DNA from: Tildeniella nuda ZEHNDER 1965/U140
GTDB lineage: Bacteria > Cyanobacteriota > Cyanobacteriia > Leptolyngbyales > Leptolyngbyaceae
Direction: 5' to 3'
Length of the DNA: 64,000 bases
Assembly (NCBI GenBank): GCA_019358895.1
Contig: JAHHIG010000006.1
Span: 248,001-312,000, forward strand
Shown here: positions 1 to 9,591 of the stretch, piece after piece
How the letters are laid out: each line of letters starts with the position of its first letter
How positions within the stretch are numbered: position 1 is the stretch's first letter
Notes under the pieces: model-generated
What the model was told of the DNA's origin: nothing
Databases searched by the model: none
What the model saw: the letters and a program-made list of their open reading frames with translations, nothing else
Position numbers and translations under genes: made by a program

Positions 1-1
1 T

Positions 2-1777
2 GATGCGACTGATAAAGCGCTACAACTGCTGTGGGAACTGTGCGCCTCAAGGGACACGATCGCCAATCAACCAAACGCCAATCAACCAAACGCCAATCAA
101 CCAAACGCCAAGGGCAATGAGAGGGCGGCACGATCGCTTGATTTAATCATTCTCAACCTGGATCTGGGTCAAGCGTCTAGTCAAGGGGTTGGGTTAGCGC
201 TCTGCCAGCAGTTAAGAACACAATTTCCCCAATTTCCCCTGCTGCTGTTGGGGTCTACGTTAGAATTAACGCGACTAGCAGCGGCGTTTCAGTTGGGTGC
301 AGGTGGCTACTGTCTAAAAGGAACGGGCGTGACGGAACTGGTGACGGCGATGCGCCAGGTTGCCTCTGGGCAGCCGTATTGGGCAGAAGGCATTCAGGCA
401 ATGAGTCAACTAACCCGACGATCGACTGCTGACGCTACCTCAGTGAGAATCTTGCCAAATGAAACAGTTTTGACACGATCCAACCAACGCTGGCTGACAT
501 GGCGACGGAAACTACGGCGGTCTGGAGTGGGGCAAATTGAGCAGGCGATCGCTGAATTAGAGATTGAACTGCAAGCCGATCGGTCAGTCCTCGATCGGTT
601 AATTTTGGCAGGACAACGCCGCGAACTCTATACAGCTCGTTGGCTGGTCAATCGCTTGCTACCCGCTTCAGATGTGCTAGAGCAAATTGAAACAAGACAG
701 ACACTGAATGTTGATCGTCAAGCAACGCCGTCGCTTGCGGCTGAAGCAGCTTCAGAGGCAACCTCAAACAAGAGTCCATCTGCGTTAACAGAGACGATCG
801 CGGACAGCATTCAATCGCCACAATCGGCGCTTTTTCAGATAACGTTCACTAAACTGCAAGGGAATCTGCAAAACCTCACCGCAACTGCACTCGAAATCGA
901 CATCTTAAAGGATGCAAAAAAGCGAGAACTGCTGCATATTGTGCTGCGAAACCTGCAAGACATTTTGGCTGCGTTGCGATCGCACCTGTTACCCGATCAG
1001 TTTGAAACGAAACGTAGCGCGATTTTACACGATCTATGGCAGGCAAGCGTCACAGATTTTTTTGGTAAATACTATACAGTGCAGGTTGATACGCAGCCGA
1101 TCGAGGTTGTCGCTGTTTTGCTGCAAGATGTAGCGATTGTCGAGGCAGAAATGCTTGCTAAAATTCCGTTGTTTCCAGAATTTTTGTCTCATTTGCTTTT
1201 TCAAACACCATTAACGATTGAAGAGGCTACCTATGCAGTTGGCACCGTGGAAGCTAGAACACGAATAGAATTGCTGCTACAAAATGTGATGATTCAGATA
1301 GCGAATGCAGTCATGCAGCCCCTACTCAATCGGTTTGGTAGCGTCACTGCTATCAAACAAACGTTTTACGATAAACGGTTGCTTTCCAACCGTGAAATTG
1401 AGCGTTTTCGCAACGATTTGTCCTGGAAATATCGCACTCAGCGCGTGTTTGCAGAACCCACCGCCATTTTTGAAAGCCACTATAGTTTGCTGACTCTCAC
1501 GGAAAATGGCATCAGCAAAACAACTATTTATGCGCCTCGCAACGATGAGCTAACTGAACTATCTGGGCTGCCGTTTCTGGTGACATTGATACTCGAAGCG
1601 CGCGATGCGATCGTCCCTCGTGTCCGCACCGCCGTTTCGTTCTTGGGCAGGGGCATTGTTTACGTGCTAACAGAAATCATTGGTCGCGGTATTGGTCTCA
1701 TTGGTCGCGGCGTTATCAAAGGGGTTGGCAATGCCTTACAGGATACGAAACCGAAGCGAAGCGAACGCTGGCGTTAG
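2..1777 (+). CDS. Receiver-like plus DUF3685 (Ycf55-type) protein, 5' partial
   Basis: The reading frame is open from the left edge of the window to a stop at 1777, so the start lies outside. A TTG at 248 is only an internal codon. The first ~110 visible residues look like a NarL-type receiver domain (LDLIILNLDLG, then GAGGYCLKG with the conserved Lys). The phosphoacceptor Asp position reads Asn (codon 155-157), so it is probably a pseudo-receiver. The remaining ~400 residues match the DUF3685/Ycf55 family of cyanobacteria and red-algal plastids, whose function is unknown. The C-terminus is Gly/Arg rich and hydrophobic (FLGRGIVYVLTEIIGRGIGLIGRG). The receiver half carries an in-frame 15-bp tandem repeat encoding NQPNA. 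Confidence 0.75.
   Translation, partial: DATDKALQLLWELCASRDTIANQPNANQPNANQPNAKGNERAARSLDLIILNLDLGQASSQGVGLALCQQLRTQFPQFPLLLLGSTLELTRLAAAFQLGAGGYCLKGTGVTELVTAMRQVASGQPYWAEGIQAMSQLTRRSTADATSVRILPNETVLTRSNQRWLTWRRKLRRSGVGQIEQAIAELEIELQADRSVLDRLILAGQRRELYTARWLVNRLLPASDVLEQIETRQTLNVDRQATPSLAAEAASEATSNKSPSALTETIADSIQSPQSALFQITFTKLQGNLQNLTATALEIDILKDAKKRELLHIVLRNLQDILAALRSHLLPDQFETKRSAILHDLWQASVTDFFGKYYTVQVDTQPIEVVAVLLQDVAIVEAEMLAKIPLFPEFLSHLLFQTPLTIEEATYAVGTVEARTRIELLLQNVMIQIANAVMQPLLNRFGSVTAIKQTFYDKRLLSNREIERFRNDLSWKYRTQRVFAEPTAIFESHYSLLTLTENGISKTTIYAPRNDELTELSGLPFLVTLILEARDAIVPRVRTAVSFLGRGIVYVLTEIIGRGIGLIGRGVIKGVGNALQDTKPKRSERWR
61..111 (+). repeat. 15-bp in-frame tandem repeat (NQPNA x3)
   Basis: The unit CGCCAATCAACCAAA occurs three times without a mismatch at 61-105, followed by a partial unit. 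It lies in the receiver-like part of the DUF3685 gene and adds an Asn/Pro-rich loop before the central beta-strand. Perfect identity suggests recent expansion. Confidence 0.9.
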
Positions 1778-1789
1778 TTGAGTACCCTA

Positions 1790-1962
1790 AGAGGACGTTT
1801 TAAAAGTCCAGATGCTTGTAGCTCTGGCGACTGAAGTCGCGGCTACACGCACAAAACCTGCCTACGCAGGTTCCAAAACCCTCGTGCTGAGGTAGTCCGC
1901 GCAGGCGGACTTTGTTGATGTAGTCGCGGTTTTAACCGCCAGACACTTTTCAAACAGCCTCT
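1790..1962. mobile_element. MITE-like element, family 1 copy 1
   Basis: Imperfect 18-bp terminal inverted repeats bound the element: AGAGGACGTTTTAAAAGT at 1790-1807 and, inverted, AGAGGCTGTTTGAAAAGT at 1945-1962 (15 of 18 match). Inside are four small hairpins in series at 1827-1840, 1855-1872, 1894-1911 and 1926-1939, and no ORF. A diverged relative lies at 29675-29899. The rest of the 1778-2200 gap (1963-2200) shows nothing I can name. Confidence 0.65.
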
Positions 1963-2200
1963 AAGAGGATAGTTTAAAGCTATGGCGCGGAAGGCTTGTG
2001 AAGCAATAGCAACAGAGCTTAAGTTAATCGCTCCAGTCAAGCAATCCACCTATCTGAGGGCAATGAGTAGTAGTCGATCACTTTAACTTGATACCGCTCA
2101 ACTTTATGAATGTCTAGCGTTTAGATTCACTTCTAGCAACGATCGAGTAGCTGACCGCTGACCGCTATCCCAAAGTAAGCAGCTATTGTCTAATCAACCC

Positions 2201-5200
2201 CTACTCTGCGCCTTCGATCGGTGCAAAACCCTGACGCTGGATGTTTTCGGTGACAACACGGGGTTCCAGAAATTGCAGCAGGTAATCGGGTCCGCCTGCT
2301 TTGGAGCCAACACCGGAGAGCTTAAAGCCACCAAAGGGTTGACGCGCCACGATCGCCCCCGTAATGCCCCGATTGATATATAAATTGCCCACTTCAAAAT
2401 CGCTACGTGCCTGCTCAATGTGTGACGGGGTGCGGGAGTAGAGTCCGCCAGTCAACGCGAATTGAGTACCGTTAGCAAGCTCTAGTGCCTCAGTAAAGGT
2501 TTTTGCCCGCATGACTGCCAGCACAGGACCAAAAATTTCTTCACGGGCGATCGTGGCGGTGGGTGGCACATCATGAAAGATCACGGGACCCACGAAGTAG
2601 CCGCCGCCCGGTGAAGGCATTTCTAAGGCGAGTTCACACTCCTGTCGTCCTTTTTCGATGTACTCCAGAATGCGATCGCGGGCAGCGGCATCAATGACGG
2701 GACCGACACGAGTGCTGGGGTGATCGGCGCGTCCCAGGTTGAGCGATCGGGTTGCTTCGACTAACCGCTGCAAGAACAGGTCGTAGATTGGCTCCAGCAC
2801 GATCGCCCGTGAACAGGCAGAACATTTCTGACCGCTGTAACCAAAGGCAGACTGCACTACACCCTGTACTGCCTGATCCAAGTCGGCGCTTTCATCCACG
2901 ATGATGGCGTTTTTGCCACCCATTTCTGCGACGACGCGCTTCAGATGCTTCTGTCCGGGTTGCAGGATTGCCGCATCGGCATAAATGCGACAGCCCACTT
3001 CCTGAGAACCTGTGAACGTAATCATATTGGTGTGTGGATGCTTAACCAGATGTGCTCCCACTGTGGAACCCTTACCGGGAACGTACTGGAACACGCCCTT
3101 CGGAATGCCCGCTTCAACCAAAATTTCGGTCAGCTTGGCGATGATTACGCTCGACGTTTCAGCAGGTTTCAGCAACACACAGTTACCCGCCACCAGTGCC
3201 GCAACCGTCATTCCGGTTGGGATCGCCAGCGGAAAGTTCCAGGGTGAAATGACGACGACAATGCCCAACGGTTGATAGTGGTAGCGATTGGTTTCACCCG
3301 GAAAATCGTAGGCAACACCTGCATCGAGCCGCTCCATTTCATCGGCATAGTAGCGGCAGAAATCGATCGCCTCTGACACTTCACCATTCGCCTCATTCAA
3401 CGGCTTGCCTGTCTCAAACACCATCCAGGCAGCGAGTTCATCACGGCGCTGCGTTATCAGGTCGGCAGCGGTATACAAAATGGCGGCTCGTTTCGTTGGG
3501 GGCGTACGCTTCCAATCCAGAAAGGCGGTTTTGGCAGACTCCATCGCACGATCGGCTTGCTCAACGCTAATCTGCCCAACCTGTCCCACCGTTTCGCTAA
3601 AGTTCGACGGGTTCAGCGAATTAATGTGTACCTCAGTCGCCACATACTCACCATCAATCAGCGGTTGATAGGTTTTGCCAAGCTGTTGCCGTACAGTTTC
3701 GATCGCTTCTAAGGCACGATCGCGCTGTTCAACATTGGCATAGTCAGAGTCCGGAGCATTTTGAAAGGGGTGTGGGGTGTGGGGTGTGGGGTGTGGAGTC
3801 GCTTGATTCTGTCTTCTGCCTTCTGCCTCCTGCCCTCTGCCTTCTCCCTCCTGACTCCCTGGAACTGCTAACAATTCTTCGATCGGTCGCTCTTCCAGAT
3901 TTTGGCGTAAAAACGAGCTATTAGCAGTATTCTCCAGCAGGCGACGAATGAGGTAAGACATACCCGGAATGAGTTCACCATAGGGACAGTAGACTCGCAC
4001 ACGGTAGCCTTTATCGACGATCGCTTTTGCCAGCTTATCCGCCATGCCATACAGCACCTGGAGTTCAAAGCGACGGGGCGGAATTTGGAGCGTTTCAGCG
4101 ATCGCGATCGCGTATGCCTGAGAGCGAACGTTGTGGCTACCGATCGCGCCGTAGAGATGCTCGTGGTTCTCTAGCAACAGGCGCGTCATCGTTTCAAAGT
4201 TCGCGTCAGTCGAAGCTTTATCGTTGAAAACAGGCTGCTGCCAATCTTTTTGCGCGGCTTTGATCGTTTCTTGATCCCAGTAGGCACCTTTCACTAGACG
4301 GGCGGTGAGAGGCGTACCGCGCTGTTTTGCCCAAGCGATCAATTCGGTCAAGTCGCGCTCGCTGTCGCGCAGATATGCCTGTAGCGTTACACCCACATCG
4401 GTACGGGTACGAAACTCGTCTTCTAGCAGCAGATCTTTCAAGATCGCCAGCGTTGAGTCTTTGTAGGTGTATTGCTCCATATCAAAGTGGACAGCCGCAC
4501 CAAGTTCTTTCGCCCGACGCAGCAGCAGTCGGATGGAGTGGCTGACTCGATCGCGACTGCCCTCAACGTCCAAGGGATCAAATTGAGAATAGAAGGCAGT
4601 GAGTTTGACAGAAACTTGCGCTTTGGACAATGCTTCACCGTCTGCCTGATCAATCTGTGGCACCTTTGACCAGTTTTTGGCAGCAGTGGTGAGTTGCGCC
4701 ATCAATTCCAGGTAGCGATCGAAATACGATTGCGCTTCAGCCTCGGTGATGACTGCTTCGCCCAACAGGTCAACGGTGAAGGTCATTTTGTCCTTGCGCA
4801 GACGCTCGATCGTCTTCAGCACTTGCTGAATGGTTTCACCTGCAATGTACTTATGTGCCAGCGTTTCAACAGCAGTAGAAATAGTCGTTGCCGCCAACTG
4901 TCCGGGTACAGAATCGGGGTTGGCGAAATTGAGCATTCCTTTCAAAGCACTGGGTAGCTCGACGGTCGCATCACCCAGATATTCCTGAAGATGACGGGCA
5001 ATTTCGGGTTTGCTGCGGAGTGAGGGCAGGCAGTCGATGAAGCGAAACAACTGCACCCGCAAGCCTGGATTGCCCATCGTCCAGGCAAGTAGCTTGTCAT
5101 CCCAGCGCATCTGGTCGCGCATTTGAGCAAAGAACGAGCGATTTTCGCGGGTAGCGCTGAGAAGCTGACGGGCGATCGCCTGAGTTTGGGCTTCGTAGAG

Positions 5201-5224
5201 ATTGGCAGACACTTGTGCGACCAC
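2201..5224 (-). CDS. putA: Bifunctional proline dehydrogenase / delta-1-pyrroline-5-carboxylate dehydrogenase
   Basis: Oxidises proline to pyrroline-5-carboxylate (FAD) and then to glutamate (NAD+). The proline dehydrogenase barrel spans roughly residues 130-440, with TFTVDLLGEA, RLVKGAYWD, and RRLLENTANSSFLR near its end. An aldehyde dehydrogenase domain at ~510-990 has PWNFPLAIP, FTGSQEVG, the EMGGKN glutamate and the catalytic cysteine in GQKCSAC. The length (1007 aa) is near that of cyanobacterial PutA proteins. The linker between the enzymes (~residues 463-500) is low-complexity, Glu/Gly/Arg/Gln then Thr-Pro-His, and is encoded by heptamer repeats normally seen between genes. It stands alone with no PutP transporter beside it. 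Confidence 0.93.
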   Translation of the reverse strand: MVAQVSANLYEAQTQAIARQLLSATRENRSFFAQMRDQMRWDDKLLAWTMGNPGLRVQLFRFIDCLPSLRSKPEIARHLQEYLGDATVELPSALKGMLNFANPDSVPGQLAATTISTAVETLAHKYIAGETIQQVLKTIERLRKDKMTFTVDLLGEAVITEAEAQSYFDRYLELMAQLTTAAKNWSKVPQIDQADGEALSKAQVSVKLTAFYSQFDPLDVEGSRDRVSHSIRLLLRRAKELGAAVHFDMEQYTYKDSTLAILKDLLLEDEFRTRTDVGVTLQAYLRDSERDLTELIAWAKQRGTPLTARLVKGAYWDQETIKAAQKDWQQPVFNDKASTDANFETMTRLLLENHEHLYGAIGSHNVRSQAYAIAIAETLQIPPRRFELQVLYGMADKLAKAIVDKGYRVRVYCPYGELIPGMSYLIRRLLENTANSSFLRQNLEERPIEELLAVPGSQEGEGRGQEAEGRRQNQATPHPTPHTPHPFQNAPDSDYANVEQRDRALEAIETVRQQLGKTYQPLIDGEYVATEVHINSLNPSNFSETVGQVGQISVEQADRAMESAKTAFLDWKRTPPTKRAAILYTAADLITQRRDELAAWMVFETGKPLNEANGEVSEAIDFCRYYADEMERLDAGVAYDFPGETNRYHYQPLGIVVVISPWNFPLAIPTGMTVAALVAGNCVLLKPAETSSVIIAKLTEILVEAGIPKGVFQYVPGKGSTVGAHLVKHPHTNMITFTGSQEVGCRIYADAAILQPGQKHLKRVVAEMGGKNAIIVDESADLDQAVQGVVQSAFGYSGQKCSACSRAIVLEPIYDLFLQRLVEATRSLNLGRADHPSTRVGPVIDAAARDRILEYIEKGRQECELALEMPSPGGGYFVGPVIFHDVPPTATIAREEIFGPVLAVMRAKTFTEALELANGTQFALTGGLYSRTPSHIEQARSDFEVGNLYINRGITGAIVARQPFGGFKLSGVGSKAGGPDYLLQFLEPRVVTENIQRQGFAPIEGAE
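3766..3855. repeat. Heptamer repeats inside putA linker
   Basis: About four GGGGTGT-type heptamers (3767-3795) are followed by a CTTCTGC/CCTCTGC array (3810-3851). Similar C/T-rich repeats occur between genes elsewhere in the window, as at 36878-36912 and 59758-59884. Here they are translated as a flexible linker between the two PutA enzyme domains, and the frame is kept. Confidence 0.85.
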
Positions 5225-5373
5225 AGCCGTTGGCTCCTAGTTAAATGCAGGCGATCGTTCCGTGCGACCGAATGCTGCAAACGGTCTAGCGGCGAGAGGA
5301 TTCAGCCTATAGAACTTGTCTATTCTAGCGTCGATCGCCCCTGCCCAAGCGGGATGGAGTCTGGATTGAACAC

Positions 5374-5490
5374 TTAGAGCTTGCTAAACAATAACTGCAC
5401 ACTTTTGGATCAGCGATCAGCGATCAGCTATCAGTTTTTCGCTGACGGCTAACAGCTACAGACCATGCTGTTAGTTCTGTACAACTCCTT
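5374..5490 (+). repeat. Dispersed GAGCTTGCTAAA element, copy 1
   Basis: The first of three copies of one element (others at 27932-28037 and 34641-34818). It opens TTAGAGCTTGCTAAA and contains CACTTTTGGATCAG, a variable CAGC/ATC heptamer core, then TTTCGCTGACGGCT and CTACAGACCATGCTGTTA. It closes with CTGTACAACTCCTTA. The ends form a short imperfect inverted repeat (TTAGAGCTTG against TAAGGAGTTG), as in non-autonomous mobile elements. It occupies most of the putA upstream gap. Confidence 0.7.
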
Positions 5491-5508
5491 ACTCACTGTT
5501 ACTAACTG

Positions 5509-8500
5509 TCACAACACCGTGAACAGCGCGTTAACGTGATGGGTCTGTAAAAATTGAGTGGCTTCTGTGGCTGGCAGTGGGCGGCTGAACAGGTAGCCCT
5601 GCATCTCCTCACAGTGACGCGATCGCAAGTAGTCCATCTGTACCTGTGTTTCAACGCCTTCAGCAACGACGTTCAGGTTGAGTCCGCGTCCCAGGGCAAT
5701 GACTGCGTTGACGATCGCAGCATCATGCGGGTCGATCGTCAATTCGCTGATGAACGATTGGTCAATCTTAATCGTGTTTAATGGAAAATGCTTTAGGTAG
5801 CCCAACGACGAGTAGCCCGTGCCAAAGTCATCCAGAGAAATATGGACACCCAGCGCCTGCAACTCTTTGAGCAGTGACGTGGTGGACAGCACATTTTGCA
5901 TTGCTACGGTTTCGGTAATCTCCAGCTCCAGGTAGTAAGGATCGAGTTGAGTTTCTGCCAGCAACTGGGCAACCGTTGTAACCAGACGAGACTGCTGAAA
6001 CTGCCGCGCTGAAAGGTTTACTCCAATCCGCAGTGGTGGTAATCCGGCATTCTGCCACGCTTTGTTTTGAGCACAGGCAGTGCGTAATACCCATTCGCCA
6101 ATGGACACAATCAGACCGTTTTCTTCTGCCAGAGGAATGAAGATAGACGGTGCGATCGCCCCCAGTATAGGGTGCTGCCAGCGGATCAGTGCCTCCATCG
6201 CCGTCACGCGCCCACTGTTAAGGTTAATCTGCGGCTGGTAGTACAGCACAAACTCATTGCGCTCCAGCGCCTGGTGCAGGCTACTCTCAAGCGCTAGCAA
6301 TGCCGATGCGTGTGAGTTGATAGCGGGGGTGTAAAGTTGATAACCGTTACGTCCTTCCTCTTTAACGCGGTACAGAGCCGCATCAGCATTTTTGAGCAAG
6401 GTCTGGGCATCGTCGCCATCGTGGGGATAAAGGGCAATGCCAATGCTGCTGCTGATATAGAGTTCGTGTGTTTCGAGATAGAAAGCGGGCTTTAGCGCTT
6501 CGCCAAGGCGTTGAGCCGCTTTAGCCGCATCTTCAGCATTGCTGATTTGAGGCAACAAGAGGGTAAATTCGTCTCCACCCCAACGGGCGATCGTGTCGCC
6601 TTCTCGCAGACACTCGGCTAAGCGTGTGGCAACGGCTTGCAGAAGTTGATCGCCGATCGCGTGCCCCAAGGTGTCGTTAATAGTTTTGAAGCGATCGAGA
6701 TCGAGAAACATCACAGCCAACATCGTTTCGTTGCGATGCGCGTTTGCCAGTGCCAGGGGTAGGCGATCGTTAAACAACATCCGATTGGGTAAGCCTGTCA
6801 ACAGGTCATGAAATGCCTGATAACGAATGGTGGCTTCTGCCTGCTGGCGTTTGAGCGCTCCGCCAACGCTGGCAGCCATCGCTACTAGAATGGACTCTTC
6901 ATTACCAGACCAGCGGCGTTGTGTTTTACAGTCATCGAAACCAATAAAGCCCCAAAACTGACTATCGACCAGAATCGGCACCAGCAGCACCGAAAGAATG
7001 TGATCGAGTTGCAGCGCCTGCTGTTTGGGTGCGTCAAAGTCATCCACGATCCCACCCACTGACTGCCCACTCGATAAGGCATCGTACCAGCCATCTAGCG
7101 CAGGCGTAGTATAGGGTTGGTTCTGCCAATACGGTTGCTGAAGGGTAGTTGAAATCGACTCGCGCACCCATTCGTAGCGGATGCTCGTAACACTCTCGCC
7201 TGTTTCGGGGTGAGGGTGGTTCTCGTAAATATAGACGCGATCGACTCCAGCAGCCTGTCCTAATGTTTCCAGAACTTTGGCGATCGCCGCTTCATAGTTA
7301 GTATCGGTCAACAAATAGGTCATAGCAGTGGCAACGCCTTGCAGCAGGTTATCGCGTTGCAGCAGCTCGGCTTCTGCCTGCTTGCGTGACGTGATATCTT
7401 CGACGGTGCCTTCATAACCCAATAAGCAGCCATGAGAATCACGCATGGCGCGGGCGTGTTCAGAAATCCAGATGATGCTTCCATCTTTGCGGTAGACTTG
7501 CGACTCAAAGTCTAAAACGGCATCCTGCGCCTGTAGCAGCCGACTGAACTCATCCCGTCGCTGCGGGTCAACGTAAAGCTGATGTCGAATATCGATCAGG
7601 CTGGTCGTTAATTCTTGCGGAGAGTCGTAGCCGTAGATCTTTGCCAGCATGGGGTTCGCGGTCAGGTAGCGACCGTCTGGCGTAGTTTGAAAAATGCCCT
7701 CAACGGCGTTTTCAAAAATACTGCGATATTTTTCCTCCGCTTGTTTGAGTGCGATCTCTGCCTGTTTGCGATCGGCTTCACTCCGCTTGCGATCGCTCAC
7801 ATCCCGACAAACGCAGAGCAAGCTGTCATCGTTTAACAGTGTAACTGAGACTTCTTCGGCAAAATTGCTGCCGTCACGCCGTTTGGCTATGACCTCTCCC
7901 TGCCAGCGTCCCTGCTGCTGCAAGGCTGGAAACACTTCACGCTCGTAACGCTGTGCTTCATCAGGAGCATAGAGGATGCGCCAGTTTTTGCCAGTTAAGG
8001 CAGCCTGGTCGTAGCCGAAGCACTGCGCGTGTGCCGGGTTCAGGTAGACAAATTCGCCGCTGGCGTTAATGACCGCAATGCCTTCGGTGCAAGCTTCGAT
8101 CGCGGCAAGCTGAAGGTGAATCACTTCTTCTGCCTGACGGCGATCGGTAATATCCTCAATGGTGCCCAGGACACCGATCACTGTACCGTCAGCATCGTGA
8201 ATCGGCAGGATGTTTGCTTGCGTCCAGTTTTGACCTTCCTTGGCGAGCGTATTTGCTTCAATGAGTCCCAGGAGTGGCTGCTCAGAGGCAATGACTTGAC
8301 GATCTTGCTGCTGAAAGTGTGCGGCGATGGGGCGCTTGTAGGGCAGTTCGTAGTCAGTTTTGCCCAGCACACTGGCAACCGTATCAAGCTTAAGATTCTG
8401 AGCAAACTGTTTGTTGCAGCCCAGATACACTGAGTTCGTGTCTTTCCAGAAGATGGCGAGGGGAAGGTTATCGAGCAACAGTCTCAGGAAGCCTTCTTTT

Positions 8501-9501
8501 TCGCGCAGAGACTTTTCGGCTTGCTTTAGTTCTGTAATGTCGGTAATAAAGCCTTCAATGCCAAGTACGGCACCGTTTGAGTCGTAGAGTCCATGTCCTT
8601 TCTCCCATAGCCATTTTTCCGGTCCGGCTTTGGTGTAGATACGGTACTCAACGACATACGGCTCTTGACGGGCGATCGCCTGCTCAATGCTGCTGAGAAG
8701 AGAGGGTAAATCGTCGGGATGGCAAATATCGTTGTAGGAACGCTGTCGTTGGCTGCCAGCAAGCTCTTCATTGCGATAGCCAGTGATAGCCAAACAGCCT
8801 TCGCTGAGGTAGAGCATGGTCCATTCTGGGTCGCTACCGCCCATGAACACAATCCCTGGTAGTGAGTTAATCAACCGACGTAGCCGCTGCTGGTTCTGCT
8901 CCACCGTTACTTCGGCTTGCTTATGCTGAATGACGGTGCCTAGCTGTGTCGACACATTGCAGACAATTTGTACGTACGCTTCATCTTCAAAACGTGGTGT
9001 TGCCAGGAAAAAGACAATCGTCGCCAGAACCTCACCCTTTGCCAAGATGGGCACTGCCAGCGCCGCTTTCAATTGAGCCGCTTGAGCAAGGCGTGCCCTT
9101 AAAAAATCGCGGTCAGACGATCGGCTAATATCAGGAATCCATTCTGGTTGTTTGGTGAGCCACACGCGTCCCGGCAACCCCTCACCGCAGGCAAACACTA
9201 CGTTTTCGCTGGCGGCTCTGAAGGCTTGCAGTTCATCTTTACTGTCATACCAGGCGCGACTGTATTCCAGCTGAGTCTTGGCAGTGTTGGGCACCCAGGC
9301 TTCAGCAAACACCCAGTTTAGGCTCTGGCAAACCTGCTGCAACGCCAAGCTTAACGCACGATCAAACGTTTGCGATCCCACGATCGCATCGGTAATCTCT
9401 TGCAAAAGGCACACTTCTGCTTGCGATCGCTCACATGCCGCTGCGCTTTGCTCTAAATCGGCGATGTTAAACGTAGTGCTACCTGGTTCAGTCTTTGACA
9501 T
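5509..9501 (-). CDS. Multi-sensor diguanylate cyclase/phosphodiesterase (GAF-PAS-GAF-GGDEF-EAL)
   Basis: A 1330-residue signalling protein for cyclic-di-GMP turnover. Approximate domain order: GAF (30-195), four PAS/PAC units (205-330, 337-455, 462-580, 590-715), GAF (730-890), GGDEF (895-1060) and EAL (1075-1325). The cyclase signature ARWGGDEF is intact and a product-inhibition RxxD (REGD) sits five residues before it. The phosphodiesterase half keeps MEALIRW, EITET and DDFGTGYSSL, so both activities look possible. There is no obvious transmembrane segment, so it is probably cytosolic. It stands alone, divergent from eno. The input ligands cannot be read from the sequence. Confidence 0.92.
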   Translation of the reverse strand: MSKTEPGSTTFNIADLEQSAAACERSQAEVCLLQEITDAIVGSQTFDRALSLALQQVCQSLNWVFAEAWVPNTAKTQLEYSRAWYDSKDELQAFRAASENVVFACGEGLPGRVWLTKQPEWIPDISRSSDRDFLRARLAQAAQLKAALAVPILAKGEVLATIVFFLATPRFEDEAYVQIVCNVSTQLGTVIQHKQAEVTVEQNQQRLRRLINSLPGIVFMGGSDPEWTMLYLSEGCLAITGYRNEELAGSQRQRSYNDICHPDDLPSLLSSIEQAIARQEPYVVEYRIYTKAGPEKWLWEKGHGLYDSNGAVLGIEGFITDITELKQAEKSLREKEGFLRLLLDNLPLAIFWKDTNSVYLGCNKQFAQNLKLDTVASVLGKTDYELPYKRPIAAHFQQQDRQVIASEQPLLGLIEANTLAKEGQNWTQANILPIHDADGTVIGVLGTIEDITDRRQAEEVIHLQLAAIEACTEGIAVINASGEFVYLNPAHAQCFGYDQAALTGKNWRILYAPDEAQRYEREVFPALQQQGRWQGEVIAKRRDGSNFAEEVSVTLLNDDSLLCVCRDVSDRKRSEADRKQAEIALKQAEEKYRSIFENAVEGIFQTTPDGRYLTANPMLAKIYGYDSPQELTTSLIDIRHQLYVDPQRRDEFSRLLQAQDAVLDFESQVYRKDGSIIWISEHARAMRDSHGCLLGYEGTVEDITSRKQAEAELLQRDNLLQGVATAMTYLLTDTNYEAAIAKVLETLGQAAGVDRVYIYENHPHPETGESVTSIRYEWVRESISTTLQQPYWQNQPYTTPALDGWYDALSSGQSVGGIVDDFDAPKQQALQLDHILSVLLVPILVDSQFWGFIGFDDCKTQRRWSGNEESILVAMAASVGGALKRQQAEATIRYQAFHDLLTGLPNRMLFNDRLPLALANAHRNETMLAVMFLDLDRFKTINDTLGHAIGDQLLQAVATRLAECLREGDTIARWGGDEFTLLLPQISNAEDAAKAAQRLGEALKPAFYLETHELYISSSIGIALYPHDGDDAQTLLKNADAALYRVKEEGRNGYQLYTPAINSHASALLALESSLHQALERNEFVLYYQPQINLNSGRVTAMEALIRWQHPILGAIAPSIFIPLAEENGLIVSIGEWVLRTACAQNKAWQNAGLPPLRIGVNLSARQFQQSRLVTTVAQLLAETQLDPYYLELEITETVAMQNVLSTTSLLKELQALGVHISLDDFGTGYSSLGYLKHFPLNTIKIDQSFISELTIDPHDAAIVNAVIALGRGLNLNVVAEGVETQVQMDYLRSRHCEEMQGYLFSRPLPATEATQFLQTHHVNALFTVL

Positions 9502-9591
9502 CAGCAGTGTAAAAGCTCGGCTTCAGCGATGGTACTGACTACAGCAGCATGAGCGGTAGACAAATGATGCACTACGTTAACCTGGCTATCA

